Shown here: positions 35,559-43,595 of the stretch, piece by piece
How positions within the stretch are numbered: the stretch's first letter is position 1
Layout of the letters: each line of letters opens with the position of its first letter
Source of the DNA: Wenxinia marina DSM 24838
Lineage (GTDB): Bacteria; Pseudomonadota; Alphaproteobacteria; Rhodobacterales; Rhodobacteraceae
Length of the DNA stretch: 64,000 bases
Assembly (NCBI RefSeq): GCF_000379485.1
Contig: NZ_KB902280.1
Location: forward strand, 1 to 64,000
Reading direction: 5' to 3'
The notes under the pieces: model-generated
Told to the model about the DNA's origin: nothing
The model's database searches: none
Seen by the model: the letters and a program-made list of their open reading frames with translations, nothing else
Position numbers and translations under genes: made by a program

Positions 35559-37081
35559 CGCACCAGCAGGCTCCGCCCCGTCATCTCGGGCGGCAGCTCC
35601 ACCCCCATCAGGTCCAGCAGCGTGGGCGCCAGGTCCGCCAGCCGCCCGTCCCGCAGGCCGGTCACCCCCTCCGGCGCGCCGACGACGACCACCGGCACCG
35701 GGTTCGTCGTGTGCGCCGTGTGCGGCTTGCCGGTCTCGGGGTCGACCATCGTCTCGCAATTGCCGTGGTCGGCGGTGACGACCATCGCGCCGCCCGCCGC
35801 CTCCAGCGCCTCCAGCGCGCGGCCGAGCCCCTGGTCCACCGCCTCGCAGGCGGCGATGGCGGCATCGATATCGCCGGTGTGCCCCACCATGTCCGGGTTC
35901 GCGTAGTTCACGACGATCAGGTCGTACCCGGCCTCGATGGCGCCCACGAAGGCGTCCGACACCTCGCCCGCGCTCATCTCGGGCTGCAGGTCGTAGGTCG
36001 CGACGTCTGGCGACTTCGGCATCTTGCGGTCCTCGCCGGCGAACGGCTCCTCGCGCCCGCCGTTGAGGAAGAAGGTCACGTGCGGGTACTTCTCGGTCTC
36101 TGCCAGCCGGAACTGCCGCAACCCCCTGGCCGCGACCCACTCGCCGATCGTGTTCACGATCTCCTGCTTGGGAAAGACGGTCGTGTACCAGGCGTCGTGG
36201 TCTTCGGAATAGTCCACCATCCCCAGCCGCGCCGCCAACTCCGGCACCGGCCCGCGGTCGAAGCCGTCGAAGTCCGGGGCGGCGATGGCGCGCAGGATCT
36301 CCCGCGCCCGGTCGGCGCGGAAGTTGGTGCAGAACACGCCGTCCGCCGGCGTCATCCCCGAGTAGTCGCCGATCACCGTCGCCTGGATGAACTCGTCGCC
36401 CTCGTCCGCGGCATAGGCCTTGTCCACCGCCTCCTCTGCGCTGTCCGCCGTCCGCTCGCCGCGCCCTTCGACCATCGCGCGGTACGCCGTCTCGACCCGG
36501 CCCCAGCGGTTGTCCCGGTCCATCGCGAAATACCGCCCCGTCACCGTCCCGACGATGGCGCCCTGGGGCAGGCCCGAGGTCAGCGTCGGCATGAACCCGT
36601 CGGCCGAGCGCGGCGGCACGTCCCGCCCGTCGGTGATCGCGTGGATCACCACCGGCACGCCCGCCTCGGCCACGATCCGCGCGGCGGCGAGGACGTGGGC
36701 GATGTGCCCGTGCACCCCGCCGTCCGAGATCACGCCCAGGATGTGGGCCGTCCCGCCGCTCTCCTTCAGCGTCTCGATGAAGTCCCGCAGCGCCGGCCGC
36801 TCCTCGAACGAATGCTCCTCGATGGCGAGGTCGATCTGGCCCAGATCCATCGCCACCACGCGGCCCGCGCCGATGTTGGTGTGCCCGACCTCGGAATTGC
36901 CCATCTGCCCCTTCGGCAGGCCGACGTCGGGACCGAACGTGGTCAGCGTCGCGTGCGGGCAGGTCGCCATGATCCGGTCGAAGGCGGGCGTGTCGGCCAG
37001 CGCGGGCGCGTTCGCCTCGCGCGCCTCGCGCAGGCCCCATCCGTCGAGGATGCACAGGACGACGGGCTTGGGATGGCTCAT
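35555..37081 (-). CDS. gpmI: 2,3-bisphosphoglycerate-independent phosphoglycerate mutase
   Basis: A 508-residue manganese enzyme of the alkaline phosphatase superfamily that interconverts 3- and 2-phosphoglycerate. The phosphoserine motif GQMGNSEVGHTNIGAGRV, the VVLCILDGWG start and the late VVTADHGNCE metal site are all present. The ATG at 37081 has a GAGGAGA ribosome site and gives the standard N-terminus. A TTGCAT-N17-TAGAAC promoter lies just upstream. It heads the gpmI-envC-ctpA-rppH coupled operon. Confidence 0.95.
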   Translation of the reverse strand: MSHPKPVVLCILDGWGLREAREANAPALADTPAFDRIMATCPHATLTTFGPDVGLPKGQMGNSEVGHTNIGAGRVVAMDLGQIDLAIEEHSFEERPALRDFIETLKESGGTAHILGVISDGGVHGHIAHVLAAARIVAEAGVPVVIHAITDGRDVPPRSADGFMPTLTSGLPQGAIVGTVTGRYFAMDRDNRWGRVETAYRAMVEGRGERTADSAEEAVDKAYAADEGDEFIQATVIGDYSGMTPADGVFCTNFRADRAREILRAIAAPDFDGFDRGPVPELAARLGMVDYSEDHDAWYTTVFPKQEIVNTIGEWVAARGLRQFRLAETEKYPHVTFFLNGGREEPFAGEDRKMPKSPDVATYDLQPEMSAGEVSDAFVGAIEAGYDLIVVNYANPDMVGHTGDIDAAIAACEAVDQGLGRALEALEAAGGAMVVTADHGNCETMVDPETGKPHTAHTTNPVPVVVVGAPEGVTGLRDGRLADLAPTLLDLMGVELPPEMTGRSLLVR

Positions 37082-37110
37082 GGCTGGCTCTCCTCGGGCC
37101 GGACGGGGAC

Positions 37111-37139
37111 GTTCTAGGCGCGCCCGCGGATGCATGCAA
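37111..37139 (-). promoter_or_regulatory. promoter of the gpmI operon
   Basis: On the minus strand TTGCAT (37139-37134), 17-base spacer, TAGAAC (37116-37111); transcription would start about 23 bases before the gpmI start codon. Confidence 0.6.
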
Positions 37140-37148
37140 ACACGCCCG

Positions 37149-37257
37149 CTCCCCTATCTTGCATTCAAATACCTCCGGGGTGAGCCGAACGCGAGGGGCA
37201 GCGCCCCTCACCCGAGCCGCCTCCGGCGGCGAGACAGGGGAACGCGCCGTCAGGCGC
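37149..37257 (+). repeat. Rhodobacteraceae-style intergenic repeat (family R2), copy 2
   Basis: Starts TCCCCTATCTTGCATTCAAA then TACCTCCGGGG, followed by hairpins GAGGGGC-AGC-GCCCCTC (37193-37209), GCCGCC-TCC-GGCGGC (37215-37229) and GCGCC-GTCA-GGCGC (37244-37257). It lies between gpmI and rlmH, both on the minus strand. Confidence 0.65.
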
Positions 37258-37266
37258 TCCGCCGGA

Positions 37267-37737
37267 TCACGCCCGGTGATAGGGCGTGCGTGCGAGGATC
37301 TGCCCCGCCCGGTACAGCTGCTCGGCCAGCATCACGCGGACCAGCATGTGCGGCCAGACCATCGCCCCGAAGGACAGGACCGCGTCCGCCCGGTTCCGCA
37401 GGCCCGGGTCCAGTCCGTCCGCCCCGCCGATCACGAAGGCCGCCGTCGCCCGGCCCGCGTCGCGCCAGCCGCCGAGCAGATTCGCGAACTCCGGCGAGGA
37501 CATCGTCCGCCCCCGCTCGTCCAGCGCGCAGACCGCCGCGCCGTCCGGGATCGCCCGCGCCAGCAGTGCCCCCTCCGCCGCCATCCCGCCGCCCTTGCGG
37601 TCGTCCACCTCCACGACCGACGCCGGGCCGAGGCCGAGGGCCCGCCCGGAGCGGTCGAAGCGTTGCAGGTAGTCGTCCACCAGGTCGCGCTCCGGCCCCG
37701 CCCGGAGGCGGCCGACGGCGCCGACGAGGACCTTCAC
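37267..37737 (-). CDS. rlmH: 23S rRNA (pseudouridine1915-N3)-methyltransferase
   Basis: A 156-residue SPOUT methyltransferase acting on 23S rRNA pseudouridine 1915. Family marks are the N-terminal GAVGRLRAGPERDLVDDYL, CALDERGRTMSSPEFA, the SAM-binding knot VIGGADGLD and the C-terminal HMLVRVMLAEQLYRAGQI ending in RTPYHRA. It follows rsfS by one base on the minus strand, the standard pairing. Confidence 0.95.
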   Translation of the reverse strand: MKVLVGAVGRLRAGPERDLVDDYLQRFDRSGRALGLGPASVVEVDDRKGGGMAAEGALLARAIPDGAAVCALDERGRTMSSPEFANLLGGWRDAGRATAAFVIGGADGLDPGLRNRADAVLSFGAMVWPHMLVRVMLAEQLYRAGQILARTPYHRA

Positions 37738-37738
37738 G

Positions 37739-38116
37739 TCAGCGGAACTTGGCCGCGCGCGCCTCGGCGGTGGTGGCGGCGGGCGCCCACATCTTCTCGA
37801 GCTGGTAGAACTCGCGCACCTCGGGGCGGAAGACGTGGACGACGACGTCGCCGGTGTCGATCAGCACCCAATCCGCGGCCTCCTTGCCTTCCATCTTGGC
37901 GACGAGGCCGAATTCCTGCTTCAGCCGGTCGGCCAGCTTCTCGGCGATCGCGGCGACCTGGCGGGTCGAGCGGCCCGAGGCAATGACCATCCAGTCGCCC
38001 ATGTCGGAGCGACCGCGCAGGTCGATCTGCACGACGTCTTCGGCCTTGTCATCGTCGAGGGAGGCGAGGATCGCTTGCAGCAGCTGATCGCTTGTGTAGG
38101 TGGCGCGGCTCGTCAT
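37739..38116 (-). CDS. rsfS: ribosome silencing factor
   Basis: A 125-residue RsfS/YbeB family protein that binds ribosomal protein uL14 and blocks subunit joining in starvation. It shows IDLRGRSDMGDWMVIASGRS, the EGKEAADWVLIDTGDVVVHVF core and YQLEKMW near the end. It is directly followed by rlmH. Confidence 0.94.
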   Translation of the reverse strand: MTSRATYTSDQLLQAILASLDDDKAEDVVQIDLRGRSDMGDWMVIASGRSTRQVAAIAEKLADRLKQEFGLVAKMEGKEAADWVLIDTGDVVVHVFRPEVREFYQLEKMWAPAATTAEARAAKFR

Positions 38117-38257
38117 GCGTGCGCCGGTCGAACTGGCGGCTCCGGCCGCCGGGTGGGTCTGGGACAGGTCATCGTCCTCCGGGTTGCACGCCGTGAAACG
38201 CGGCCCCGGCGCCGGGCTCTGGCTCGAATGTAGCCGCCGTCGCGCGACATTTCAATG

Positions 38258-38287
38258 AAACGGGACGCGCCGTCCCGCGTCCCGTTT
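38258..38287. other. perfect hairpin upstream of rsfS and the ABC-F gene
   Basis: Arms AAACGGGACGCG and CGCGTCCCGTTT (12 bp, perfect) with a 6-base loop, in the 258-base intergenic stretch 38117-38374. No T-run follows. It could act on either divergent transcript. Confidence 0.55.
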
Positions 38288-38374
38288 CCGCATCGGCACG
38301 ACCCCGAGCGTCCGGACTTTTCCGCTGCGTCCGTCTGCGCTATGACGACCCCGTCAGAGAAGGAGGGGAGCCCC

Positions 38375-38446
38375 GTGCACGCGCGCCGGTTCCACGATCG
38401 CACCCGAGGCCCCGTCGCCGCCCTGCGGACCCGTTCGCAGGGCTGA
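38375..38446 (+). CDS. possible leader peptide of the ABC-F gene
   Basis: A 23-codon frame starting at GTG, preceded by a very strong ribosome site (AAGGAGGGG at 38360-38368), encoding a short peptide rich in Arg and His (VHARRFHDRTRG at its start). A perfect 8-bp hairpin (GCCCTGCG at 38420-38427, CGCAGGGC at 38436-38443) covers its last codons, and the ABC-F start follows 76 bases after its stop. This layout resembles translational or transcriptional attenuation leaders. Whether it is translated is untested. Confidence 0.4.
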   Translation: MHARRFHDRTRGPVAALRTRSQG

Positions 38447-38522
38447 CCCCGAGGCTTCGTCCGACCGGTCAGTCCGTCCGGCGCCCCCGTGCGCCACGCC
38501 TCTCTTCGACTGGACAGACCCC

Positions 38523-40037
38523 ATGAGCCTTCTCGCCCTCTCCGCCCTCACCCTCACCCGTGGCGACACGCTGTTCGCCGGCCTCGACCTGACCATCGCC
38601 CGCGGCGACCGGATCGGCCTCGTCGCCGCCAACGGCCGCGGCAAGTCCTCCCTCCTGCGCCTCCTCGCCGGCGGCGACGAGGCGACCTCGGGCACGCTCA
38701 CCCGCGGCCGCGGCTGCCTCGTCGCGCTGGTGCCGCAGGACCCGCCGGAGGAGTTGCTGCCGCTGCCCCTCGCCGCCGTCGCCGCCTCGTTGCTGGACGC
38801 CGAGACGGCGGAGACCGAGAGCTGGCGGGCCGAGATCGCGATGGACGACCTGGAGATCCCGCGCGACCTGCGCGAGCGGCCGCTCGGCGCGCTGTCCGGC
38901 GGCTGGCAGCGGATGGCCCTGCTCGCCCGGGCGGCGGTGCTGGAGCCGGACCTCCTGCTCCTCGACGAGCCCACGAACCACCTCGACCTCGCCCGCATCG
39001 GCCTCGTCCAGCGGTGGCTGGCCGCGCTGCCGAACGGCACCGCCGTCCTCGCCGCCAGCCACGACCGCGCCTTCCTCGACGCCGTGACCACCCGCACCCT
39101 GTTCCTGCGCCCCGAGACGTCGGCGGAGTTCGCCCTGCCCTACTCCGCCGCCCGCGGCGCGCTGGACGAGCGGGACGCGGCGGCCGACCGCGCCTTCGCC
39201 AACGAGATGAAGAAGGTGAAACAGCTGCGCCAGCAGGCGGCGAAGCTGAAGAACATCGGCATCAACTCCGGCTCGGACCTGCTGGTCACCAAGACCAAGC
39301 AGCTGACCGACCGCGCCGCCAAGCTCGAGGAGGCCGCCCGCCCCGCGCACCAGGAACGCTCCGCCGGCGCGATCCGGCTGACCAACTCCGGCACCCACGC
39401 CAGGGCGCTCCTGTCGTTCGAGGAGACGGAGATCGCCGCGCCGGACGGCCGCGTCCTGTTCCGCCTGCCCCGCATGTGGGTGGAGCAGGGCGACCGCGTC
39501 GCCCTCCTCGGCCCCAACGGCGCCGGCAAGACGCGGCTGATGGACCGGGTGACGAAGGCGCTCGCCGGCGGCGATCCGGCGATCCGGCCCGCCGCGTCGG
39601 TCGTCGCCGGCGTTTCGGACCAGGCGCTCGACCAGCTGGCCGGGTTCGACACCCCGTGGGAGGTCGTCTCCCGCGACTTCGACCACGGCGACGCCCGCTC
39701 CCGCGCGATGCTGGCGAGCGCGGGGATCGTCGTCGACCTGCAGCGCACTCCGCTGTCCCGCCTGTCCGGAGGCCAGCTCGCCCGCCTCGCCCTGCTGCGC
39801 CTGCGGCTGGAGCGGCCGAACCTCTACCTGCTCGACGAGCCTACGAACCACCTCGACATCGAGGGGCAGGAGGCGCTGGAGACCGAGCTGCTGGAGCAGG
39901 GCGCGACGGCGCTGCTGGTCAGCCACGACCGCGCCTTCTTCCGCGCGGTGGCGACGCGGGTGTGGGTCATCGACGGCAAGCGGCTGGTCGAGGTGGACGA
40001 CCCCGACCCCGTCTTCGACCGGCTGATGGACGGCTAG
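38523..40037 (+). CDS. ABC-F family ATPase
   Basis: A 504-residue soluble protein with two ABC domains and no membrane segments: Walker A AANGRGKSS and GPNGAGKTR, signatures LSGGWQRMALLARA and LSGGQLARLALLRL, and both Walker B segments reading LLDEPTNHLD. The linker between them (about 205-270) is charged and rich in Lys, Gln and Ala (KKVKQLRQQAAKLKNIG), the P-site tRNA interaction motif region. ABC-F proteins act on ribosomes, in translation or antibiotic protection. The exact class is not clear. It converges with the EamA gene, their ends overlapping by four bases. Confidence 0.88.
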   Translation: MSLLALSALTLTRGDTLFAGLDLTIARGDRIGLVAANGRGKSSLLRLLAGGDEATSGTLTRGRGCLVALVPQDPPEELLPLPLAAVAASLLDAETAETESWRAEIAMDDLEIPRDLRERPLGALSGGWQRMALLARAAVLEPDLLLLDEPTNHLDLARIGLVQRWLAALPNGTAVLAASHDRAFLDAVTTRTLFLRPETSAEFALPYSAARGALDERDAAADRAFANEMKKVKQLRQQAAKLKNIGINSGSDLLVTKTKQLTDRAAKLEEAARPAHQERSAGAIRLTNSGTHARALLSFEETEIAAPDGRVLFRLPRMWVEQGDRVALLGPNGAGKTRLMDRVTKALAGGDPAIRPAASVVAGVSDQALDQLAGFDTPWEVVSRDFDHGDARSRAMLASAGIVVDLQRTPLSRLSGGQLARLALLRLRLERPNLYLLDEPTNHLDIEGQEALETELLEQGATALLVSHDRAFFRAVATRVWVIDGKRLVEVDDPDPVFDRLMDG

Positions 40038-40888
40038 GGCTTCGACAGGCGCAGGAGGGCGGCGCCGAGGATCGTGACGAAGGTCGAGACGAGCTTCGGC
40101 AGGTCCAGCCGCTCTCCCATCAGCCCGACGCCGATCAGCAGCGCAAAGACGATGGACGTCTCGCGCAGCGCCGTCACCAGCGCCAGCGGCGCCTGGGTGA
40201 ACGCCCAGACGACGATGACGTAGGCGACGAACGACGCGCTGCCGCCGATCCAGAAGGTCCGCCGCGCCTCGCCCCGTGCCAGCCGGGCCAGAAGGCCCGG
40301 CCGACGCCACGCCATGAAGGCGGCGAAGACCACCGCGTTCACCAGCGCCAGCACCGAGAAGTAGCCGAGCGCGGTCCCCGCCAGCCGCGCCCCTGTCCCG
40401 TCCGACAGCGAATAGGCCGCGATGAACCCGCCCACGATGAGCGCGAGGCCCGTCGCCTTGCCGTTGCGCTGCCCGTCCCGGCTGCGCACGAGCCCCAGCG
40501 AGACGAGGCCCGCGGTGATGACCCCGACCGCCAGCATCTCCGTCCCCGTCAGGTGCGCGCCCATCAGGCCGACGGTGACCAGCGCCACCACCAGCGGGCC
40601 GGTGCCGCGGGCGATCGGATAGACCTGCGTCAGGTCGCCGTGGCGGTAGGCATTCATCAGGAAGACCTGGTAGCCGAAATGCAGCACGATCGAGAGGCCG
40701 ACGAACGGCCAGCTCTCCGGCGCCGGCAGGGGGGCGACGAACAGCAGCGTCAGCGCGGCGAGCGGCGCGTGGCCGACAACGACCGCGGTCATCGACAGCT
40801 CCTTGTCGCCGCCGCCCTTGGCCAGCGCGTTCCACACCGCGTGCAGGATGGCGGCGAGGATGACCGCCAGAAAGACCGTGCCGCTCAT
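40034..40888 (-). CDS. EamA/DMT family transporter
   Basis: A 284-residue inner-membrane protein with about ten hydrophobic segments and two EamA repeats (the first begins AVILAAILHAVWNALAK; the second ends around RETSIVFALLIGVGLMGE). DMT transporters export or import small metabolites; the substrate is unknown. The ATG at 40888 is preferred over an upstream in-frame ATG because AGGAGG sits just before it. The gene ends inside the convergent ABC-F stop region. Confidence 0.88.
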   Translation of the reverse strand: MSGTVFLAVILAAILHAVWNALAKGGGDKELSMTAVVVGHAPLAALTLLFVAPLPAPESWPFVGLSIVLHFGYQVFLMNAYRHGDLTQVYPIARGTGPLVVALVTVGLMGAHLTGTEMLAVGVITAGLVSLGLVRSRDGQRNGKATGLALIVGGFIAAYSLSDGTGARLAGTALGYFSVLALVNAVVFAAFMAWRRPGLLARLARGEARRTFWIGGSASFVAYVIVVWAFTQAPLALVTALRETSIVFALLIGVGLMGERLDLPKLVSTFVTILGAALLRLSKP

Positions 40889-41050
40889 GCCGTTGCCTCC
40901 TGCCTGCCGCCGTTCGACCACGACGCGGCGGGATTGGAAAGGGAGAACGGCGGCGGACCACCGCGCGGCACGCCGCACGGTCCACCCGTCCCGGCCCTGG
41001 GCCGAGAGCGCGCCACCACGGGGGCGCGCGGCCCGGGGAGCGCCCGGTCT

Positions 41051-41545
41051 TCAGCCGGCGTCCGCGAACAGCCCGTCGATGCGGGCGTAGCTGTCCTCCA
41101 TCCCGTGTTCCATGCCGGACGCGAGCATCGCCGCCCGCGACTCGGCGTTCGGAAGGCGCATCCGCGCGGTCAGGAGGGTGCCGCCGTCGGCCGTGGGCTC
41201 GAAGGTCGTCGTGATCTCGTTGTCCGGCGTCGGGTCCGGCAGGTGCATCCGCTCGACGTGGACGATGCGGGAATGCGGCACCAGCTCACGGAACTCCCCG
41301 GTCAGGTGGAAGCCGCCCTCGCCGCCGCCCGCGGGCGCCCAGTCGTAGCGGATCGCGCCGCCCGGGCGGGGATCGCACTCGCAGCGGGGCATCTCCCAGC
41401 CGTCGGGGCCGGTCATCCAGCGGCGGATCAGGTCCGGCTCGACATGGGCGCGATAGACGAGCTCGGGCGGGGCGGCGAAGCGTCGGGTGACGACGACCTC
41501 GGTGTCGCCCTCGGTGGCGAGGGTCAGGCGGGTCGGGGCGTTCAT
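41051..41545 (-). CDS. SRPBCC/AHSA1 domain protein
   Basis: A 164-residue START-like protein of the AHSA1 type: VVVTRRFAAPPELVYRAHVEPDLIRRWM at about residues 16-43, the GGAIRYDW block and a GTLLTARMRLP strand. Such proteins bind hydrophobic ligands or help fold partners. It overlaps the ArsR-type regulator upstream by ATGA, a very common pairing in which the regulator controls the pair. AAAGGA precedes the start. Confidence 0.87.
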   Translation of the reverse strand: MNAPTRLTLATEGDTEVVVTRRFAAPPELVYRAHVEPDLIRRWMTGPDGWEMPRCECDPRPGGAIRYDWAPAGGGEGGFHLTGEFRELVPHSRIVHVERMHLPDPTPDNEITTTFEPTADGGTLLTARMRLPNAESRAAMLASGMEHGMEDSYARIDGLFADAG

Positions 41546-41880
41546 GGGGCATCCTTTCGTTGCAGGTTGGCGAGGAGGGTGTCGAGTCGGTCGTAGTTCG
41601 CGGCGAAGGTCTCGCGCAGGCGCGTGCACCAGGCCTCGATCTCGCCCAGCGCATCGGGGTTGAGGCAACAGGGCCGGCGCGTCCCCTCGGCGCGGCGCAG
41701 GATCAGGCCGGCGCCTTCCAGCACCTTGAGGTGGCGGGTGACGGCCGGCTGGCTGATCTCGAACGGCTCGGCCAGTTCCATCACGCCGGCCTCGCCCTCG
41801 GCGAGGCGGGCGAGAATGGCGCGACGGGTCGGGTCGGCGAGGGCGGCGAAGAGGGTGTCGGTTCTATTCATACGACTCAT
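41542..41880 (-). CDS. ArsR-family transcriptional regulator
   Basis: A 112-residue winged-helix repressor: DPTRRAILARLAEGEAGVMELAEPF, the recognition helix ISQPAVTRHLKVLEGAGLI near residues 42-60 and a C-terminal dimer helix. There are no metal-binding Cys/His pairs of the ArsB/CadC type, so the signal is probably not a metal. The ATG at 41880 has no ribosome site; Met4 at 41871 is an alternative. It is coupled to the AHSA1 gene it likely controls. Confidence 0.88.
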   Translation of the reverse strand: MSRMNRTDTLFAALADPTRRAILARLAEGEAGVMELAEPFEISQPAVTRHLKVLEGAGLILRRAEGTRRPCCLNPDALGEIEAWCTRLRETFAANYDRLDTLLANLQRKDAP

Positions 41881-41905
41881 GTTATATAATTCTTATGTAA
41901 TGTAA
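41881..41905 (-). promoter_or_regulatory. AT-rich promoter/operator of the ArsR-AHSA1 pair
   Basis: A 25-base block that is about 90 percent A/T (reading TTACATTACATAAG then AATTATATAAC toward the gene), in striking contrast to the GC-rich surroundings and directly before the regulator start. It probably contains the -10 region and the regulator's own operator. Confidence 0.5.
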
Positions 41906-42009
41906 AGCGCCTTCGCGGCACGACCGTGCGCAGCGGGCCGGGCCTCGCGCAGGGCGCGAACGCTCGGGCGGAAGCCGGACGGAAACCGCAATGGAGCGTC
42001 GAAATCCGG

Positions 42010-43362
42010 TCAGTCGCCGGAGACGGGACGGTCGGCCCGGGACGGGCGGGCGACCCCCAGCGTCGAGCCGTCCAGCACCTTCACCTCGCGCTGCGGGAAC
42101 GGGATGGAGATGCCGTTCGCCTGGAACGCGTCCCACAGCGCGAGGTACACGTTGCCGCGGATGTTGGTGAGGCCTCCGGTCGGGTCGGTGATCCAGAACC
42201 GCAGGATGTAGTCCACCGACGAATCGCCGAAGCCGACGATGTGGCAGACCGGCGGCCGGTCGGCGAGGACGCGGGGCACCGCGCTCGTCGCCTCGATCGC
42301 GATACGGCGCACGTCGTGCGGATTGTCGCCGTAGGACGTGCCGAAATAGATGTCGAGCCGGACGAACCTGTCCTTGTGGGACCAGTTCACCACCTGACCG
42401 GTGATGAGATCCTCGTTCGGAATCAGGTACTCCTTGCCGTCCCGCGTGGTGATCGAGACGTAGCGGGCGCCCAGCGTCGTGATCCAGCCGAACGTCTCGC
42501 CGAGCGAGATCACGTCGCCCGGCTTGATCGACTTGTCGAGCAGCAGGATCACCCCCGAGACGAGGTTCGACACCACCTTCTGCAGGCCGAAGCCGAGGCC
42601 GACGCCGATCGCGCCCGACAGCACGGCGAAGCCGGTCAGGTCCACCCCGATCACCCGCAGCCCGATCAGGAAGGCCACGGTGAAGAACACGATCTGCAGG
42701 ACCTTGACCGCGAGGACCTGCATCGACGGGCTGATGTCCTCGTTCGCGCGGATCCGGGACGCGGACGAGCGCGCGAGGAACTGCGCCACGAACAGCAGCA
42801 CCCCGAGCCAAAACACCGCCCGCACCACCAGCCACAGCGACAGCCGCAGGTCGCCGAGCTGGACCGCGGCGCCGTCGAGGACGCGCACCGCCTCTTCCGT
42901 CAGGCCGAGGATCCGCAGCGTGATCCAGATCCAGGCGGACCAGCGGATCATCGACCGCAGCAGCGGATTCCCGATCAGCCGGGTCGCGAAGACGACGATC
43001 AGCCATGCCGTCGCGAGGTTCGCCGCGACCCCCAGGAGGTAGGACCGCGACGGCCACGTCGCCTCGCGCATGACCCAGACGACGAGCCACAGCAGGAGGA
43101 CGAACCAAAACGCCCGCAGCCGCTTGTGCAGGACGACCAGGTAGCGCATCCGCCACATCGGCCAGTCGCGGCGCGAGCGCATCCAGTCGTGGAGCGGCGG
43201 CGCCGTGAGCCGCTTCAGCAGCGTCGCGGCGAGGAAGACGGCGAGCAGGATCAGCAGCTGGTACAGGTTCCACTCCCGCATCAGCCCGATCAGGAACAGC
43301 TCGATCTGGCCGAGGATGTCCTGACCGATCCCGAGCAGCTCCTGTGTCGTGGTCTGGTCCAT
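42010..43362 (-). CDS. MscS-family mechanosensitive ion channel
   Basis: A 450-residue membrane protein with about five hydrophobic segments in the first 260 residues and an MscS domain: the pore helix GFAVLSGAIGVGLGFGLQKVVSNLVSG (about 268-294), then the beta domain with LIPNEDLITGQVVNWSHKD. The ATG at 43362 has a GGGGAGA ribosome site, while the longer frame upstream has none. It opens under membrane tension in osmotic downshock. It is transcribed away from a second, different MscS-type channel. Confidence 0.9.
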   Translation of the reverse strand: MDQTTTQELLGIGQDILGQIELFLIGLMREWNLYQLLILLAVFLAATLLKRLTAPPLHDWMRSRRDWPMWRMRYLVVLHKRLRAFWFVLLLWLVVWVMREATWPSRSYLLGVAANLATAWLIVVFATRLIGNPLLRSMIRWSAWIWITLRILGLTEEAVRVLDGAAVQLGDLRLSLWLVVRAVFWLGVLLFVAQFLARSSASRIRANEDISPSMQVLAVKVLQIVFFTVAFLIGLRVIGVDLTGFAVLSGAIGVGLGFGLQKVVSNLVSGVILLLDKSIKPGDVISLGETFGWITTLGARYVSITTRDGKEYLIPNEDLITGQVVNWSHKDRFVRLDIYFGTSYGDNPHDVRRIAIEATSAVPRVLADRPPVCHIVGFGDSSVDYILRFWITDPTGGLTNIRGNVYLALWDAFQANGISIPFPQREVKVLDGSTLGVARPSRADRPVSGD

Positions 43363-43538
43363 GCCTCTCCCCTGCCGGGGAAATGATGGTGCGGCGGTGG
43401 CTTGGCGGCAAGTCGCGGGGTCGGGGGCGGTCCGGGTCGCCAGCGCCCGGCGTCCGGCCGCGGCCCGTCCGGACACCGGCGCCATCGGCCGACCGCCCGA
43501 CGGCACTCGCCCCGGCTCCCGGTCCGTCGCTCCTGCCC

Positions 43539-43567
43539 TTGGCGCCCGCCGCCGCGCCGCCTAGGGT
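43539..43567 (+). promoter_or_regulatory. promoter of the BON-MscS gene
   Basis: TTGGCG (43539-43544), 17-base spacer, TAGGGT (43562-43567), ending 28 bases before the start codon. The rest of the divergent gap 43363-43595 shows no other motif. Confidence 0.5.
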
Positions 43568-43595
43568 GGCGGCCATTGTCCAGCCGATTGATCCG

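Noticed and set aside
34428-37211. A single EnvC-gpmI fused protein
   Set aside because: The EnvC frame is open through gpmI, but the gpmI protein is in another frame and EnvC has its own ATG, signal peptide and ATGA overlap.
38113-38403. A 96-residue minus-strand gene between rsfS and the ABC-F gene
   Set aside because: Arg/Cys-rich translation, no ribosome site, and it covers the hairpin and leader region that has a better non-coding explanation.
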